DNA of 64,000 nt from Viola odorata (lineage: Eukaryota; Streptophyta; Magnoliopsida; Malpighiales; Violaceae). Below, piece after piece: positions 46,421 through 57,543 of this stretch. The DNA is taken from NCBI GenBank assembly GCA_963691705.1, contig OY829541.1, forward strand, positions 39,573,661 to 39,637,660, written 5' to 3'. The position numbers and the translations under genes are program-made. The first letter of the stretch is position 1. Each line of letters begins with the position of its first letter. The notes beneath the pieces are model-generated. The model saw only the letters and a program-made list of their open reading frames with translations, had not been told where the DNA came from and did no database searches.

Positions 46421-47180
46421 ATTTTGATCTAGTTCTAGGGTAGGATTTCGATGCGGAAGTAGATAAACTCAACCAGACCGTTTAACCCTGTTAATATCTT
46501 GTATTAGCCAAACTAAACTTATCAAGTGAGGTTCTTGAATCGATCTCTAACCCCGCTAATGTCCTATATTAGCCAAACTAGAGCTACGAATCAATGGGAT
46601 GAACTTTCGTGCTTTACTTGCTATCCTAATCGACTGTTCAGACTCAATGAGGGACAAGGTTCGCGATGAACAATTGGAGAAAAATCTCTATGAATTTTAT
46701 TTGAAAAGAAAACGTAAGTTACAATAGAAAAGGGTGGCTCCTTAAATCCTTACATTAAAAGTCCTACTTCTAATTGAACTTCTAATTAATTAATTAATTA
46801 AACTAATTATAAATATATATAAAACTAATTTAATTAATTAAAATATGTCTCTGCACAGCTGGCATGGTCTCTAGTGCAATCTTTGAAGTCGGAGCACTCT
46901 AAATCCCGTTTTGACGAAAACCAGAAAACCCGTTGGCATAATCACGCCAAGAGTTGACGTGATCACGTCAAGGCCTCAGGAAGATCTATCCTTGCCTCTG
47001 TTTTTGGCGTGATTATCCCAAGAGTTGACGTGATCACGTCAAGGCTCAACACAATCTGCCACTCGCGGATTGTTGTGCGTTCATTTTGCGCAAGATAATG
47101 TCGACCCATGCTAACTTTTGATTCGCTCGTCCAATTGGACTGAAACATGCCCCAAACGAAAGATAACATCCAAATATAGT
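46421..47180. other. Unassigned repeat-like DNA between element X and Tat element 2
   Basis: No gene. It includes a TTAATTAA-rich tract (46780-46840) and a 71-bp direct repeat carrying an 18-bp palindrome. It abuts the integrase relic on one side and the Tat LTR on the other, so it may be a fragment of another LTR. Confidence 0.4.
46954..47042. repeat. Two identical 18-bp perfect palindromes, 71 bp apart
   Basis: TTGACGTGATCACGTCAA at 46954-46971 and again at 47025-47042, each within a longer direct repeat (GAGTTGACGT..CAAGGC). Each half-site is TGACGTG, an ACGT-core (bZIP-type) word. Confidence 0.8.
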
Positions 47181-47737
47181 TGGCAAGGTGATCTTCTCCT
47201 AGTCCGGGATGAACAGGTCTGATAAGAGTCCGGGGGATACTGAGCAGGATCGGCTTGATCTGGGCTAGTCGGGAACACTGTACTGGGGTCTTCATCACCT
47301 GCAAAGCGCCAGAGGGGGTCTCCGGCGCAAACACTCCGATGCCAAAGTCAGTGCAGGTAGTCAAAATGGCAGGGGTTCAGTACGCTATCTTAGGCTTACC
47401 CCCTTGTCTGAAAAGGTGGGGGTATTTATAGGCAAAGAAAAGAGTGTACCGACAGGGGGTGGGAATAGTCCCTGGTAGGTGTCGCTGGGGTGATAGATGC
47501 CGCTGGGGTGGCATTGAGTGATGTCATGCGGAGTGACATCATGGATGACCTGGGATGGGATGTCGCCGTGCGGATGCCGCATGAGAGCCCCCCCGCTGAT
47601 GTCGACCATCCCAAGGTCGGTCGCCAAGCTAAGGGCAGTAAGAACAGGGTCTTGTCTCCCGCTGCGGGTATAGTATGTTGGTCGGGTCACCCGGCGGGGT
47701 AGTGGAGATGCCGCTTCTGTGGTATCGATAATTATCA
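47181..47737 (-). repeat. 3' LTR of Tat element 2
   Basis: On the minus strand it starts TGATAATTATCGATACC at 47737. It shares with the element 1 LTR GCATCGGAGTGT, GCGCCGGAG and CTTTGCAGGTG near its end. The left limit (TGGCAAGG at 47181) is approximate. Confidence 0.7.
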
Positions 47738-47877
47738 TATGCCCAAACGAAAACTAGCCCGAGTGTTTACCAAGGGCTATCACAGCGTCTCCGGTCCTGC
47801 CCCTTCAGAGGTTTCTGCCCTAATGAGGGCTCGACGATCGATAAAGGTGTATCTTCGAAATGCCTTTTTTCGAAGTC

Positions 47878-47885
47878 TATAAATA
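47878..47885 (+). promoter_or_regulatory. TATA box of antisense gene D'
   Basis: TATAAATA, 82 bp upstream of the D' ATG. Confidence 0.6.
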
Positions 47886-47966
47886 GGCCTTACATTTTGC
47901 ACTTGCCTCATAACTCTCACAGCTTTTTCACCTCTCTCTTCAAATTTCCTTATCTCTCTTCTTTTC

Positions 47967-48343
47967 ATGGACGAAGTCACCAAAAACTTCCTGCTCTCCA
48001 AAACCCATGCCCTGAGGAACCTAACTCAGGCAGACACCGATTTCCTGGGTTCGCTGAGCATTAAGACCTCGGAGGATATACTGGAGCTCCAGGGGATGCT
48101 GACTCCCCTGTAAGCTAGACAGGCTGCCGTTACCCTGGAGGATTTTTGTCCCGTGGAGAAAGCGGTGAAGCTGTTTCTCAAATTCAGCTGCTGATGACGA
48201 CGCTACAGCATAGGAAGGACTTGCCGGGATGCTGCCTGAAGAGCATGAGGGCCTATTCTTCTGAACTGACGGCTCTTGCGGATGCCCTGAGGGAAATTCC
48301 TTTCCTGGAGTGGGAAGATGATGACGCTGGGTCGAATGCCTGA
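47967..48343 (+). pseudogene. Tat antisense gene D' (element 2), broken
   Basis: Starts MDEVTKNFLLSKTHALRNL and has the hallmark IKTSEDILELQGMLTPL, followed at once by a TAA. A frame change lies near 48146. It then continues as TLQHRKDLPGCCLKSMRAYS and ends DDDAGSNA with TGA at 48341-48343. It is colinear with gene D of element 1; the pair defines the family. Confidence 0.78.
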
Positions 48344-48819
48344 CCAGCGATGGGGATCCTCTCGGCGTGTCTTTCTGTGCTTCTCTGGGGCCACCTTTTG
48401 TAACTCCGGGCCGTTAGGCCTTTTTGTAATCTCGGGCCGCTGAGCCCTTTAAATAAATAAATATGCTTTCCCTTATTCACTTGCCGCGCTGTCAATGTTT
48501 TTCTTCTTTCTCATATCGTCTTTCTTAGAAAACAACTTCTATTCTCACTAATTGTGAGCGTGGTGTCCCTTGGGATCCTATTAACTTTATTTGCCTACCT
48601 AGCTCATAATGACGATTTTCCCATATCGCATCCGTTATGAATGTATTTTGCGCCGTTTTTCAGTGTTAACGGATTAGACACCGATTTCGGTGCCTCCTGG
48701 CTGGTGCAGACTTTTGACAGTTGCGGAGTCAGATCTTTCCCCCCAATAGACGTTATCTCTGATAGCATTAACTGTCCTCGATAATACGCGAAAAGGCAGG
48801 CACGCTTCCTCACCTCGGC
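48344..48819. other. Intergenic spacer D'-C' in Tat element 2
   Basis: No coding region. Includes CCGTTAGGCC and CCGCTGAGCCC followed by AAATAAATAAATA near 48410-48470, resembling the equivalent stretch after gene D in element 1 (GCCATTAGGCC, AATAAATAAA). It is probably the 3' end of the D' transcript. Confidence 0.45.
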
Positions 48820-48826
48820 TATATAA
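48820..48826 (+). promoter_or_regulatory. TATA box of antisense gene C'
   Basis: TATATAA, 68-74 bp upstream of the C' ATG. Confidence 0.6.
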
Positions 48827-48893
48827 TGGGGCTCTTCCTTTCTTTCTCTGTTCATCTTTTTTCTTCTTTCTTCTCACTCTTACTGATATTTCC

Positions 48894-49382
48894 ATGGCTG
48901 ACTCCCGTTTTTTGTATACTGCTGCTTGCGATTCTCCTCCGACCCCTCCAACTTCTCCCGACTCCGACAATCCTCCACTCTCACCCCCCTGGAGGCCTGC
49001 CAGACATTCCGTAAAGTGCCGGGGTCGCAAGAGATTGAAGAAAACAAAGAAATAATCTTTCAAATCCTTCTTTGCCGACTTTGAACCTCACTACCTTTCG
49101 CTGCGGCAAAAGGATGAAGCGTCACCATCCGTCCCTTGTCCTTTTCCCAAGGACGGGACTTCTATGCAAGATGCCGCCCCAGGACTGGTTACCCCGACCC
49201 TGGAGGAAAGCTCCCACGCCGCTTCAAAGGAGGAAACTGCCCCTACGACAGGTTCCGCGACTAGGCTTGGTAAAAGACCTTTCGAGATTGGCGAGCCCTT
49301 TCCTTTCTAAAACAGTCGGTTGCCATCGTCTCCGGAGGATTACGATTACGTCTATGACATACACTGGGCGGACGAGGACTGA
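48894..49382 (+). pseudogene. Tat antisense gene C' (element 2), broken
   Basis: Starts MADSRFLYTAACDSPPTPPT and continues DNPPLSPPWRP, nearly identical to gene C. A TAA follows KRLKKTKK at about 49053. The remaining protein is spread over two frames. The conserved acidic end DYDYVYDIHWADED stops at 49380-49382. The extreme conservation of the N-terminal 30 residues contrasts with the decayed middle. Confidence 0.78.
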
Positions 49383-49706
49383 CGATGTCGCACTTATTGT
49401 AGATGCCGCTGGCTTTCTCTTTCAATAAATAAGATAGAATGAAATGAAACAAAATGTCATTTGCCTTTTTCTTTTCGCTTTTGTTATAATCGCCGCCCTA
49501 TGGGATAACTGCCGCTGGACAACCAATTACCGCTTCATACGACCATCTTTGTGCTGTTTTTTGTAATTAACGAGTCTTTCTTTTACGACATTCAAGGCGA
49601 GCGCTTGACTTTAAGTTTCTGTCAGGGTCTTTCCACGTGTCCCATTTGTCCCGTACGTGTCTTGCTGTGATAGGTTGCCCTTCTGTCTGACTTTTCCACC
49701 GTCTCT

Positions 49707-49714
49707 TTTAAAAG
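49707..49714 (+). promoter_or_regulatory. TATA-like box of antisense gene B'
   Basis: TTTAAAAG, about 190 bp upstream of the B' ATG, the same distance as the TATA-like box of gene B. The site is weak. Confidence 0.35.
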
Positions 49715-49900
49715 GAAAAACGCTCCTTCTTCGTACCTTTTTGCTCCTTTTTATACTTCAGAACTCTCTTCGTTTTACGCTCGCTCTGAGGAAATTCTCT
49801 CGTTCGCATCCATACGACTCGCCTATTAATTTCAGTCTTCTCTCTTTCAAGGTATTCTGCTTGATCTTGCTTTTGATTTTCCTTTGCTTCTTTATCTATC

Positions 49901-50054
49901 ATGCCTCGCACGAGATCTCAATCTAGCTCTTTAGCTACCCCTAGGCCAATTTCTCGATATCCCGAGCTTGAAAACACCCCTAGCATCTTTACTTGCCCTA
50001 CTATCTTACGCCTCGAACTGGAAAGCAATAATATTACCTTCCCCTGCGGCTATC
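49901..50054 (+). pseudogene. Tat antisense gene B' (element 2), 5' part before the nested insertion
   Basis: Starts MPRTRSQSSSLATPRPISRY and runs to LELESNNITFPCGY, matching gene B (ELEENSITFPLGC). It is cut by the CRM-like element, with CTATC duplicated at the site. The gene resumes at 57544. Confidence 0.82.
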
Positions 50055-51025
50055 TGATGCGAATCCATGCATCCAGGTGCCGTTATCGCCAGCTGGTCCA
50101 ATGACTCGAGCCATAGCTCAAAAGCTTCAAGACAGATTGTCATCTCTCATTCACAAGGAGCTGGAGTGTGAGATGACAAGTGAGAAAGTTGCACTTCGAG
50201 AGAAGACGCCAAGAGTGGTGAATCTTCTCACCTTCACCATGAGCGATGATGATTCTGCTAGAAACGACACTTGACCGTTTCCCTCAAACGGCACTTGTCC
50301 GTTTCTCACAAACGGCATTTGTCCGTTTCCCTACCCGTTGCCGTTTCACTCATCTATCGCGCGTGCCGTTTGCTGTGCCCGTTCCGCGTATCCGTTTCGC
50401 GCCTGCCTGCTCTTTGTTGGAGACGGCTCCTGACCGATTCGGCACCTGTCTGTTTCGCTATTTCTGTCTGCTGTGAAGGAAACGGTGCCTATCCGATTAG
50501 CTTGTCCTGGAGCTGGCACGCGTTTGACTGTTTTTTTTTTGCTTAATTAATTAATTAGACCCTTTAATTAATTAGTTAAGTGTTTTAATTAGTTAAGTGT
50601 TTTACCTTATTTAATATTCCTATTTTGGAATTAGGGTTTTTCTTGTAAGATACTATATAAGGAGCCGCTTGGCCTCCTTATTTCTTTGGTTGTTATTTTG
50701 ATAAATTGAGACTATCTCTTTCAAATCTCCGCCCCTTGTTCAAGTGGTTGAACCTTGTTCTTCTTGAGTCCGCAATACTTGAGTCGTATACAAGTAAATT
50801 CTGGAATTGCATCCTACTTGTTGTCTGCCCTAGGTTGATATCCACCAGGGATATAGGCGTAGTGGATTCGACAAGGACCCTCTCTTGTTCGGATTTAGGT
50901 TGGCTGTTGCTTAGCGTTCAGCAGGCTTAAATTGTGTAAGTGAGTTCTATTATTCCGCAGGGAAATCCGTCTTTGACAACGATCAAATTTGGTGCTACAC
51001 ATCCTAAGGAACCAGGATCGTATCA
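50055..51025 (+). repeat. 5' LTR of element 3
   Basis: 971 bp, TGATGCGAATCC to CGTATCA. It is closely similar to 56604-57538 but has an extra segment of about 36 bp of TTAATTAG-type repeats near 50560-50605. Confidence 0.95.
50077..50274 (+). other. Polyprotein C-terminal tail encoded inside the LTR
   Basis: An open frame in the 5' LTR (GPMTRAIAQKLQDRLSSLIH, then acidic SDDDSARN) corresponds to the end of pol. In the 3' LTR the same frame has a TGA at 56656-56658, directly after GPMT. The 5' LTR thus keeps the ancestral tail, which the actual pol copy has lost. Confidence 0.75.
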
Positions 51026-51027
51026 GT

Positions 51028-51039
51028 TGGTAGCGGAGC
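51028..51039 (+). other. Primer-binding site of element 3, divergent initiator-Met type
   Basis: TGGTAGCGGAGC, 2 bp after the LTR, matches the initiator-tRNA-Met complement (TGGTATCAGAGC) at 10 of 12 positions. Confidence 0.5.
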
Positions 51040-51809
51040 TTAAGGTGTTCAAAGATTGGTAAGTATCTTTATTTGTTTCAAGTTTTCATCGTTGAAATCG
51101 GTAATTCATTCTACTCCATTCAAAACCGATTTCTTTGCTGTACTAGGTTCGTTACATGTGCAAAATTCAGGCAGTGTCGAAATTGAATTTTAATATATAG
51201 CTATTGAAGTCCGATTTTGGCGATTTTGATCTCGTTGGAAAGCTGAACCTGTTAGGCTTCCGAATCAAAAAGAATCAGTCGATTCAGAGTTAAGAATAAA
51301 AAGTTGTGATCAAAACACTAAGTTGTGTTCATAGTCAAAAAAAAAGAAAAAAAAAGAAGAATTCAATTCTGCAAATACAAAAATATATAGAAGTATTTGC
51401 GCCACAAAAGTTCGATTAATCAAGGAAACGAATTGAAGGCCAATTGTGTTTGAAATCGGAATTGGAGATTAATTTTATTTGAGTCCTTTCGAGTCAAATA
51501 GAGCTTTTCTTTGATTCCTTAATATTGCTTTCTATTCCACTTGTTATTCGTTTAATTGATTGATCTTGCAATTATTCGAATAACAAGTATCACCGTTTGT
51601 TGGAAGCTGGTTTTCTTTGAGAGTCTTCTTGGAAGCTTTTCTTTGAACTCTTGAGTCTCACTAAACACTTGAACAATTGCAGGAGTTTTTGAGAGGATTT
51701 TGGGTGAGTTTATTAGAGTGTTTAAACACGAGAGTAAACACGTGAGGGAGTGCTAGGTTAGTGCAATTTTACCTTTTCTTTTGTGTTGTGAATTTCAGGA
51801 AACTTATAG
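51040..51809. other. Untranslated leader of element 3
   Basis: AT-rich, no supported ORF. Leads to the gag ATG at 51810. Confidence 0.55.
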
Positions 51810-53627
51810 ATGTCTCAAGAAGGAGTACAATAACCCAATTTGTCGGCCATGTTAGCTGGCATAACGGAACAGCTTAGAACAATGACTGAATGACAATTAG
51901 CTGCCGATGCAAGGATGGCTCGGGTGGAAGCGTTGGCCACTATAAACCCGAACCCTAAAGCAGCGCAGGATCAACGTGATGGACATCTGACCGATCTGTC
52001 CGAGGAGGATGACAACGCCCGTCGACCACGTGATGTGAATCGGCAGCGTGCTCTTGCCCTCGTTCCTCCCAGGCGACTTGCTAGACGTGGACCACAAATT
52101 CCACGTCCTGATCTGGAAGAAGAACCTGATGGGGGAGAGGGATGGATAAATGCAAGGGATGGTCAGCACAGGGGGAGAAGAGACGGTCGGGGTGTTAGAA
52201 GAGAACAGGAGGAGGACCGATTGGATGCTAATCTCAGCAACATCAAAATAAAAATACCTCCGTTTGAAGGTACTGACGACCCTGATACCTTCTTGACATG
52301 GGAACGGAAGGTAGATGCTATTTTCTTATGCCACAATTATTCGGAGAGTAAAAAGGTTAAGCTGGCAGCAGTGGAATTCGGTGGATATGCTAGTCATTGG
52401 TGGGAGCAGTTCAACCTGAAGAGAGTAGCTGTTTATGCTGGTCCGATTAATGATTGGGGTGAGATGAAACAGGCGATGAGGCAACGGTTTGTTCCTACCC
52501 ATTTTCACCGTGAGCTTCATTAACGGCTCCAAACCTTGAAGCAAGGCAGCAAGGGAGTTGGGGCTTATTTTAATGAGATGGAGATTGCTTTAGCTCAAGC
52601 AAGGATTACTGAGGAACCTGAGGTAACAATGGCTCGGTTTATTGCTGGATTGAATGCTGAGATTGCCGACGCCTTGGAGCTGACTCAATACAATACTCTC
52701 GAGGAGATGCTTCACATGGCTCAAAAGATTGAGAAGCATCGTAGGAAAGCTAGGAGTTCCTATACGACTGCTAATTCCTCATCTTGGAAGAAGCCGTCGT
52801 GGTCCAAGGGAGACAAAGGTGGCTCCGTTTCAAAGAGCCCCTCTAGTGCCGTTATCCCTTCCAAAATGGCTACTAACAAATCTTATACTCCACCTGTGGA
52901 TCGGCCAGCCACTAAGGATATTGTCTGTTTCAAGTGCAACGGCCGAGGGCATAAGAAATCGGAATGCCCAAATAAGAGAGTTTTCATCATCAGGCCGAAT
53001 GGAGAGGAAGAATCGGATGATGAGCAAGAGGAATCAGAAACTGAGGAAGATGGTCATGCCGATTCGGATGCTGACTGTCAGAGAGGTGAGCAGGTTCAGT
53101 TGCTTGTTGTACGTCGGAATCTAAGCGTACAGGCCATCGAAGAAGTGTGTGACGAGGAACAACGGACTAATCTGTTCCATACCCGTGGTGTGATTGACAA
53201 AAAAGGTTGTTCCATCATCATTGACAACGGCAGCTACACTAATTGCGCGAGTTGGTTAATGGTCGATAAACTCGGTTTACCAACGGTAAAACATCCGAAG
53301 CCATATCAGCTTCATTGGATGACAGACGGGACCGGCGTCAGGGTGAATCGGCAGGTGCTTGTCAGATTTAGTATCGGCAAGTACCAGGATGAAGTACTTT
53401 GTGATGTGGTCCCTATGCAAGCGAGTCATATCATTCTTGGCAGACCATGGCAGTTTGACAGAGACGCGACCCATGAGGGAAAACGGAATCTCTATAAGCT
53501 GGTCAAGGATGGTAAGAAGTTTACTTTAGCGCCCCTCACACCAGCCGAAGTCCTTGAGGATCAGCAATGGCTTGCTAAGTCTTACGCTGAATATGAAATT
53601 GCAAAACAGCTTGCGAGAGAAAAATAA
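51810..53627 (+). pseudogene. gag-protease of element 3, four nonsense codons
   Basis: A single frame from the ATG at 51810, with stops at 51831-51833, 51891-51893, 52521-52523 and 53625-53627. The gag core has IPPFEGTDDPDTFLTWERK, YASHWWEQF and MKQAMRQRFVP. A CCHC knuckle (CFKCNGRGHKKSEC) lies near 52930-52970. An acidic linker follows. The protease-like part has IIDNGSYTNCAS at the active-site position and HIILGRPWQFDRD. The last stop separates it from pol, still in the same frame. In CRM-type elements gag-pol is one ORF, so this stop is taken as a lesion. Confidence 0.9.
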
Positions 53628-53630
53628 GGT

Positions 53631-56600
53631 TTGAGTGTGAAGAATGAAGAGAGGAATACTGAGTGTGTGAGCCTTAAACATTCGCATGAAAACAACAAGC
53701 ATGCGGAGGGAGAGTGTAAACATTCGCACGAAAAGAGTACGCGTGCTGAGAGTGGCATTGAGAGAAAAGGAGAGGCAAGTAAAAAGAAATTGAGTGTATA
53801 TGCCAAGGGGAGTGAAGTGGAGAGAGCATTGATTTTTCAAAAATACTGTTTTGGCGTGAGCCGTCCTATTCTCTTAATCCGTTTTCGCTCTTATTGTTTG
53901 ACGTCAGATGACGCGGAACGGTCACATGCCATTCCGATTGCTCTTTCTTCTCTTTTGCAGGAATTTAGGGATGTGCTGCCCGAGGAGATGCCGCTTGGAT
54001 TGCCTCCGATCCGAGGCATAGAACATCAGATTGACTTTTTCCCTAGATCGGCAATTCCTCATCGGCCAGCCTACCGAACTAACCCAGAGGAGACCAAGGA
54101 ACTACAACGGCAAGTGGACGATTTGCTTGCGCGTGGATACGTCCGGGAGAGCCTATCTCCATGTGTCGTTCCAGTTATTCTAGTCCCAAAGAAGGATGGT
54201 AGTTGGCGCATGTGTGTTGATTGTCGAGCAATCAACAAAATAACTGTAAAGTATCGCCACCCTATTCCTCGTTTAGATGATATGTTAGACGAATTAAGTG
54301 GTAGTAGAATATTTTCTAAAATTGATTTAATGAGTGGCTACCACCAGATTCGTATGAAAGAAGGAGATGAATGGAAAACTGCTTTTAAAACTAAATATGG
54401 TTTATATGAATGGATGGTTATGCCGTTTTGCTTGACTAATGCTCCTAGCACCTTTATGAGATTAATGTACCATGTACTTCGGCACTTAATTGGCAGATTT
54501 GTTGTTGTTTATTTTGATGATATTTTAATCTATAGCAAATCATTTGATGAGCATGTTTTACATCTTAGGGAGGTTTTTCTAACACTTCGTGAGCAGAAAT
54601 TATATGCTAAACCTAGTAAGTGTTCTTTCGCAATGGAACAAGTTGGCTTTCTTGGTTTTATTGTGAGTGCAGATGGCGTTAAAGTGGATAAAGAGAAGAT
54701 CCGCGCGATTCAGGAGTGGCCGACGCCGAAGACCGTTAGTGATGTGAGATCATTCCATGGGTTGGCGAGCTTCTATCGGCGATTTGTAAAGGACTTTAGC
54801 ACCATCGTTGTTCCTCTGAATGATTTAACAAAGAAGAATGCTGTTTTCAGGTGGGAACAGCCGCAGGAGGAGGCGTTTGCTACACTCAAGGAACGACTCT
54901 GTGCCGCTCCAGTGCTAGCACTACCCGACTTCAGCAGGGCATTTGAGATAGAGTGTGATGCCAGCGGATTAGGAATCGGCGCCGTTCTGATGCAGGAGAA
55001 ACGACCGATTGCCTTTTTCAGTGAGAATCTCAAGGATGCTCAACTCAGGTATCCGACGTATGACAAGGAGTTCTATGCTCTTGTCCGAGCATTGGAGACA
55101 TGGCAACACTACCTGATGCCGAGAGAGTTCATCATCCACACTGACCATTTGAGCTTGAAGTACCTCAAGGGACAAGGGAAGCTCAATCGGCGACATGCCA
55201 TTTGGATGGAATTTATTGAGGCTTTCCCTTATCACATTCAATACAAGCAAGGTAAAGAGAATATTGCTGTTGATGCACTATCACGAAGGTACGCGTTAAT
55301 TACTTCTCTTAATGCCAAATTACTTGGATTTTCGCACATTATAGCACTCTATGCTGCCGATGCTGATTTTGGTGATGTTTATGTGCATGGCGTTTCTATT
55401 TCTGGTTCTAAATTTTATAAGCATGAAGGATATTTATTTAGGGGCAAACACTTGTGTATTCCTCATTGCTCTCTTCGTGAGTTACTTGTGCATGAAGCCC
55501 ATAGTGGTGGTTTAATGGGTCACTTTGGCGTGACTAAGACGTTAGATGTGTTACAGGATCACTTTTATTGGCCTCACATGAAGCGTGATGTAGTGCGCAT
55601 TATTGCTAGATGTTTAATTTGTCGTAGAGCCAAGTCTAAGTCTGCTGGTCCTGGAGAATACATGCCGTTACCTGTTCCTTCTCATCCCCTGGACCGATTT
55701 GTCCATGGAGTTTGTCGTAGGACTGCCTCGGTCTAAGAACGGGAAGGATAGTGTCTTTGTTGTGGTGGACAAATTTTCAAAAATGTCCCATTTTATTCCA
55801 TGTTCTACTACTTATGATGCTACTCAGATTGCTGATTTATTCTTTCGTGAAGTAGTCCGTTTACATGGTATTCCTTTGACTATTGTGAGTGATAGAGATA
55901 CTAAGTTTCTTAGCCATTTTTGGCGTGTCTTGTGGAAAAAGCTTGGTACTAAATTGTTGTATTCTACATCATATCACCCACAAACGGATGGTCAAACCGA
56001 GGTGGTGAATCGGACCCTTGGTTCCCTTTTGCGCACCTTAGTGCATAAGCATGTTTCTACTTGGGTTGATCATTTACCGTTTATCGAATTTGCTTACAAC
56101 CGTGCTGTTCATTCTACTACTCATTACTCGCCGTTTGAACTTGTTTATGGATTTAATCCTAGGACTGTGTTGGATTTAACTCCTTTACCTTTGAGTGATG
56201 TTGTAAGTTTAGATGGTGCACAGAAGGCTGATTTTGTCAAGCATTTACATGCTACGGCAAAACAGAACATTGAGCGCATGAATGAGAAGCTTATGCAGAA
56301 ACGGAACGATGGCCGACGACTAGTAACGTTCCAGGTTGGAGATTGGGTATGGCTGCATATGCGCAAGGAGCGTTTTCCCGACCAACGCCGCGGCAAGCTA
56401 TCTCCTAGAGGAGACAGACCGTTCCAGATTGTTGAGAAGATCAACAACAATGCCTATAAACTGGCGTTGCCAAGTGAGTATGGTGCCGTTAGCTCTACTT
56501 TCAATGTGTCTGACTTAGTTTTGTTTGATGCAGATGACGAGCATGGACTTGCTGCTGATGCCGATTCGGATTCGAGGGCGAATCCTTCCGAAGGGGGAGG

Positions 56601-56658
56601 GGATGATGCGAATCCACGCATCCAGGTGCCGTTACCGCCAGCTGGTCCAATGACTTGA
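53631..56658 (+). pseudogene. pol of element 3 (RT-RNaseH-IN), one frameshift
   Basis: [31 protein letters not shown] and catalytic YFDD near 54515. RNase [30 protein letters not shown] and DALSRRYA. Integrase finger: [13 protein letters not shown] with CLIC. The frame shifts by an extra base in the CCCC run at 55686-55689; the rest reads on from about 55690 in the next frame. The integrase core there has SMEFVVGLP, with Glu where the first catalytic Asp is usual. It then has IVSDRDTKF, HPQTDGQTEVVNR and a C-terminal PFQIVEKINNNAYKL. It enters the 3' LTR and ends at a TGA (56656-56658). Confidence 0.93.
56591..56603 (+). other. Polypurine tract of element 3
   Basis: AAGGGGGAGGGGA directly abuts the 3' LTR and lies inside the coding frame. 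Confidence 0.85.
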
Positions 56659-57538
56659 GCCAGAGCTCAAAAGCTTCAAGACAGATTGTCATCTCTAATT
56701 CACAAGGAGCTGGAGTGTGAGATGACAAGTGAGAAAGTTGCACTTCGAGAGAAGACGCCAAGAGTGGTGAATCTTCTCACCTTCACCATAAGCGATGATG
56801 ATTCTGCTAGAAACGGCACTTGACCGTTTCCCTCAAACGACACTTGTCTGTTTCTCACAAACGGCATTTGTCCGTTTCCCTACCCGTTGCCGTTTCACTC
56901 ATCTATCGCGCGTGCCGTTTGCTGTGCCCGTTCCGCGTATCCGTTTCGCGCCTGCCTGCTCTTTGTTGGAAACGGCTCCTGCCCGATTCGGCACCTGTCC
57001 GTTTCACTGTTTCTGTCTGCTGTGAAGGAAACGGTGCCTATCCGATTCGCTTGTCCTGGAGCTGGCACGCGTTTGACTATTTTTTTTGCTTAATTAATTA
57101 ATTAGTTAGGTGTTTTACCTTATTTAATATTCCTATTTTGGAATTAGGGTTTTGCTTGTAAGATACTATATAAGGAGCCGCTTGGCCTCCTTATTTCTTT
57201 GGCTGTTATTTTGATAAATTGAGACTATCTCTTTCAAATCTCCGCCCCTTGTTTAAGTGGTTGAACCTTGTTCTTCTTGAGTCCGCAATACTTGAGTCGT
57301 ATACAAGTAAATTCTGGAATTGCATCCTACTTGTTGTCTGCCCTAGGTTGATATCCACCAGGGATATAGGCGTAGTGGATTCGACAAGGACCCTCTCTTG
57401 TTCGGATTTAGGTTGGTTGTTGCTTAGCGTTCAGCAGGCTTAAATTGTGTAAGTGAGTTCTATTATTCCGCAGGGAAATCCGTCTTTGACAATGATCAAA
57501 TTTGGTGCTACGCATCCTAAGGAACTAGGATCGTATCA
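56604..57538 (+). repeat. 3' LTR of element 3
   Basis: 935 bp, TGATGCGAATCC to CGTATCA, followed by CTATC. It lacks about 36 bp of TTAATTAG-type sequence present in the 5' LTR. Confidence 0.95.
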
Positions 57539-57543
57539 CTATC

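Larger units (their letters stand above)
50055..57538 (+). mobile_element. CRM-like Ty3/gypsy retrotransposon (element 3)
   Basis: 7.48 kb, LTRs at both ends, exact duplication CTATC (50050-50054, 57539-57543). gag, protease and pol lie on the plus strand. The coding frame runs into the 3' LTR, a feature known from CRM (centromeric) chromoviruses. It sits within gene B' of Tat element 2 and is therefore younger than it. It is inactivated by stops and a frameshift. Confidence 0.95.

Noticed and set aside
46963..47364. 133-residue minus-strand open frame
   Set aside because: It spans the boundary between the Tat LTR and adjacent repeat DNA, resembles no protein and has mixed composition.
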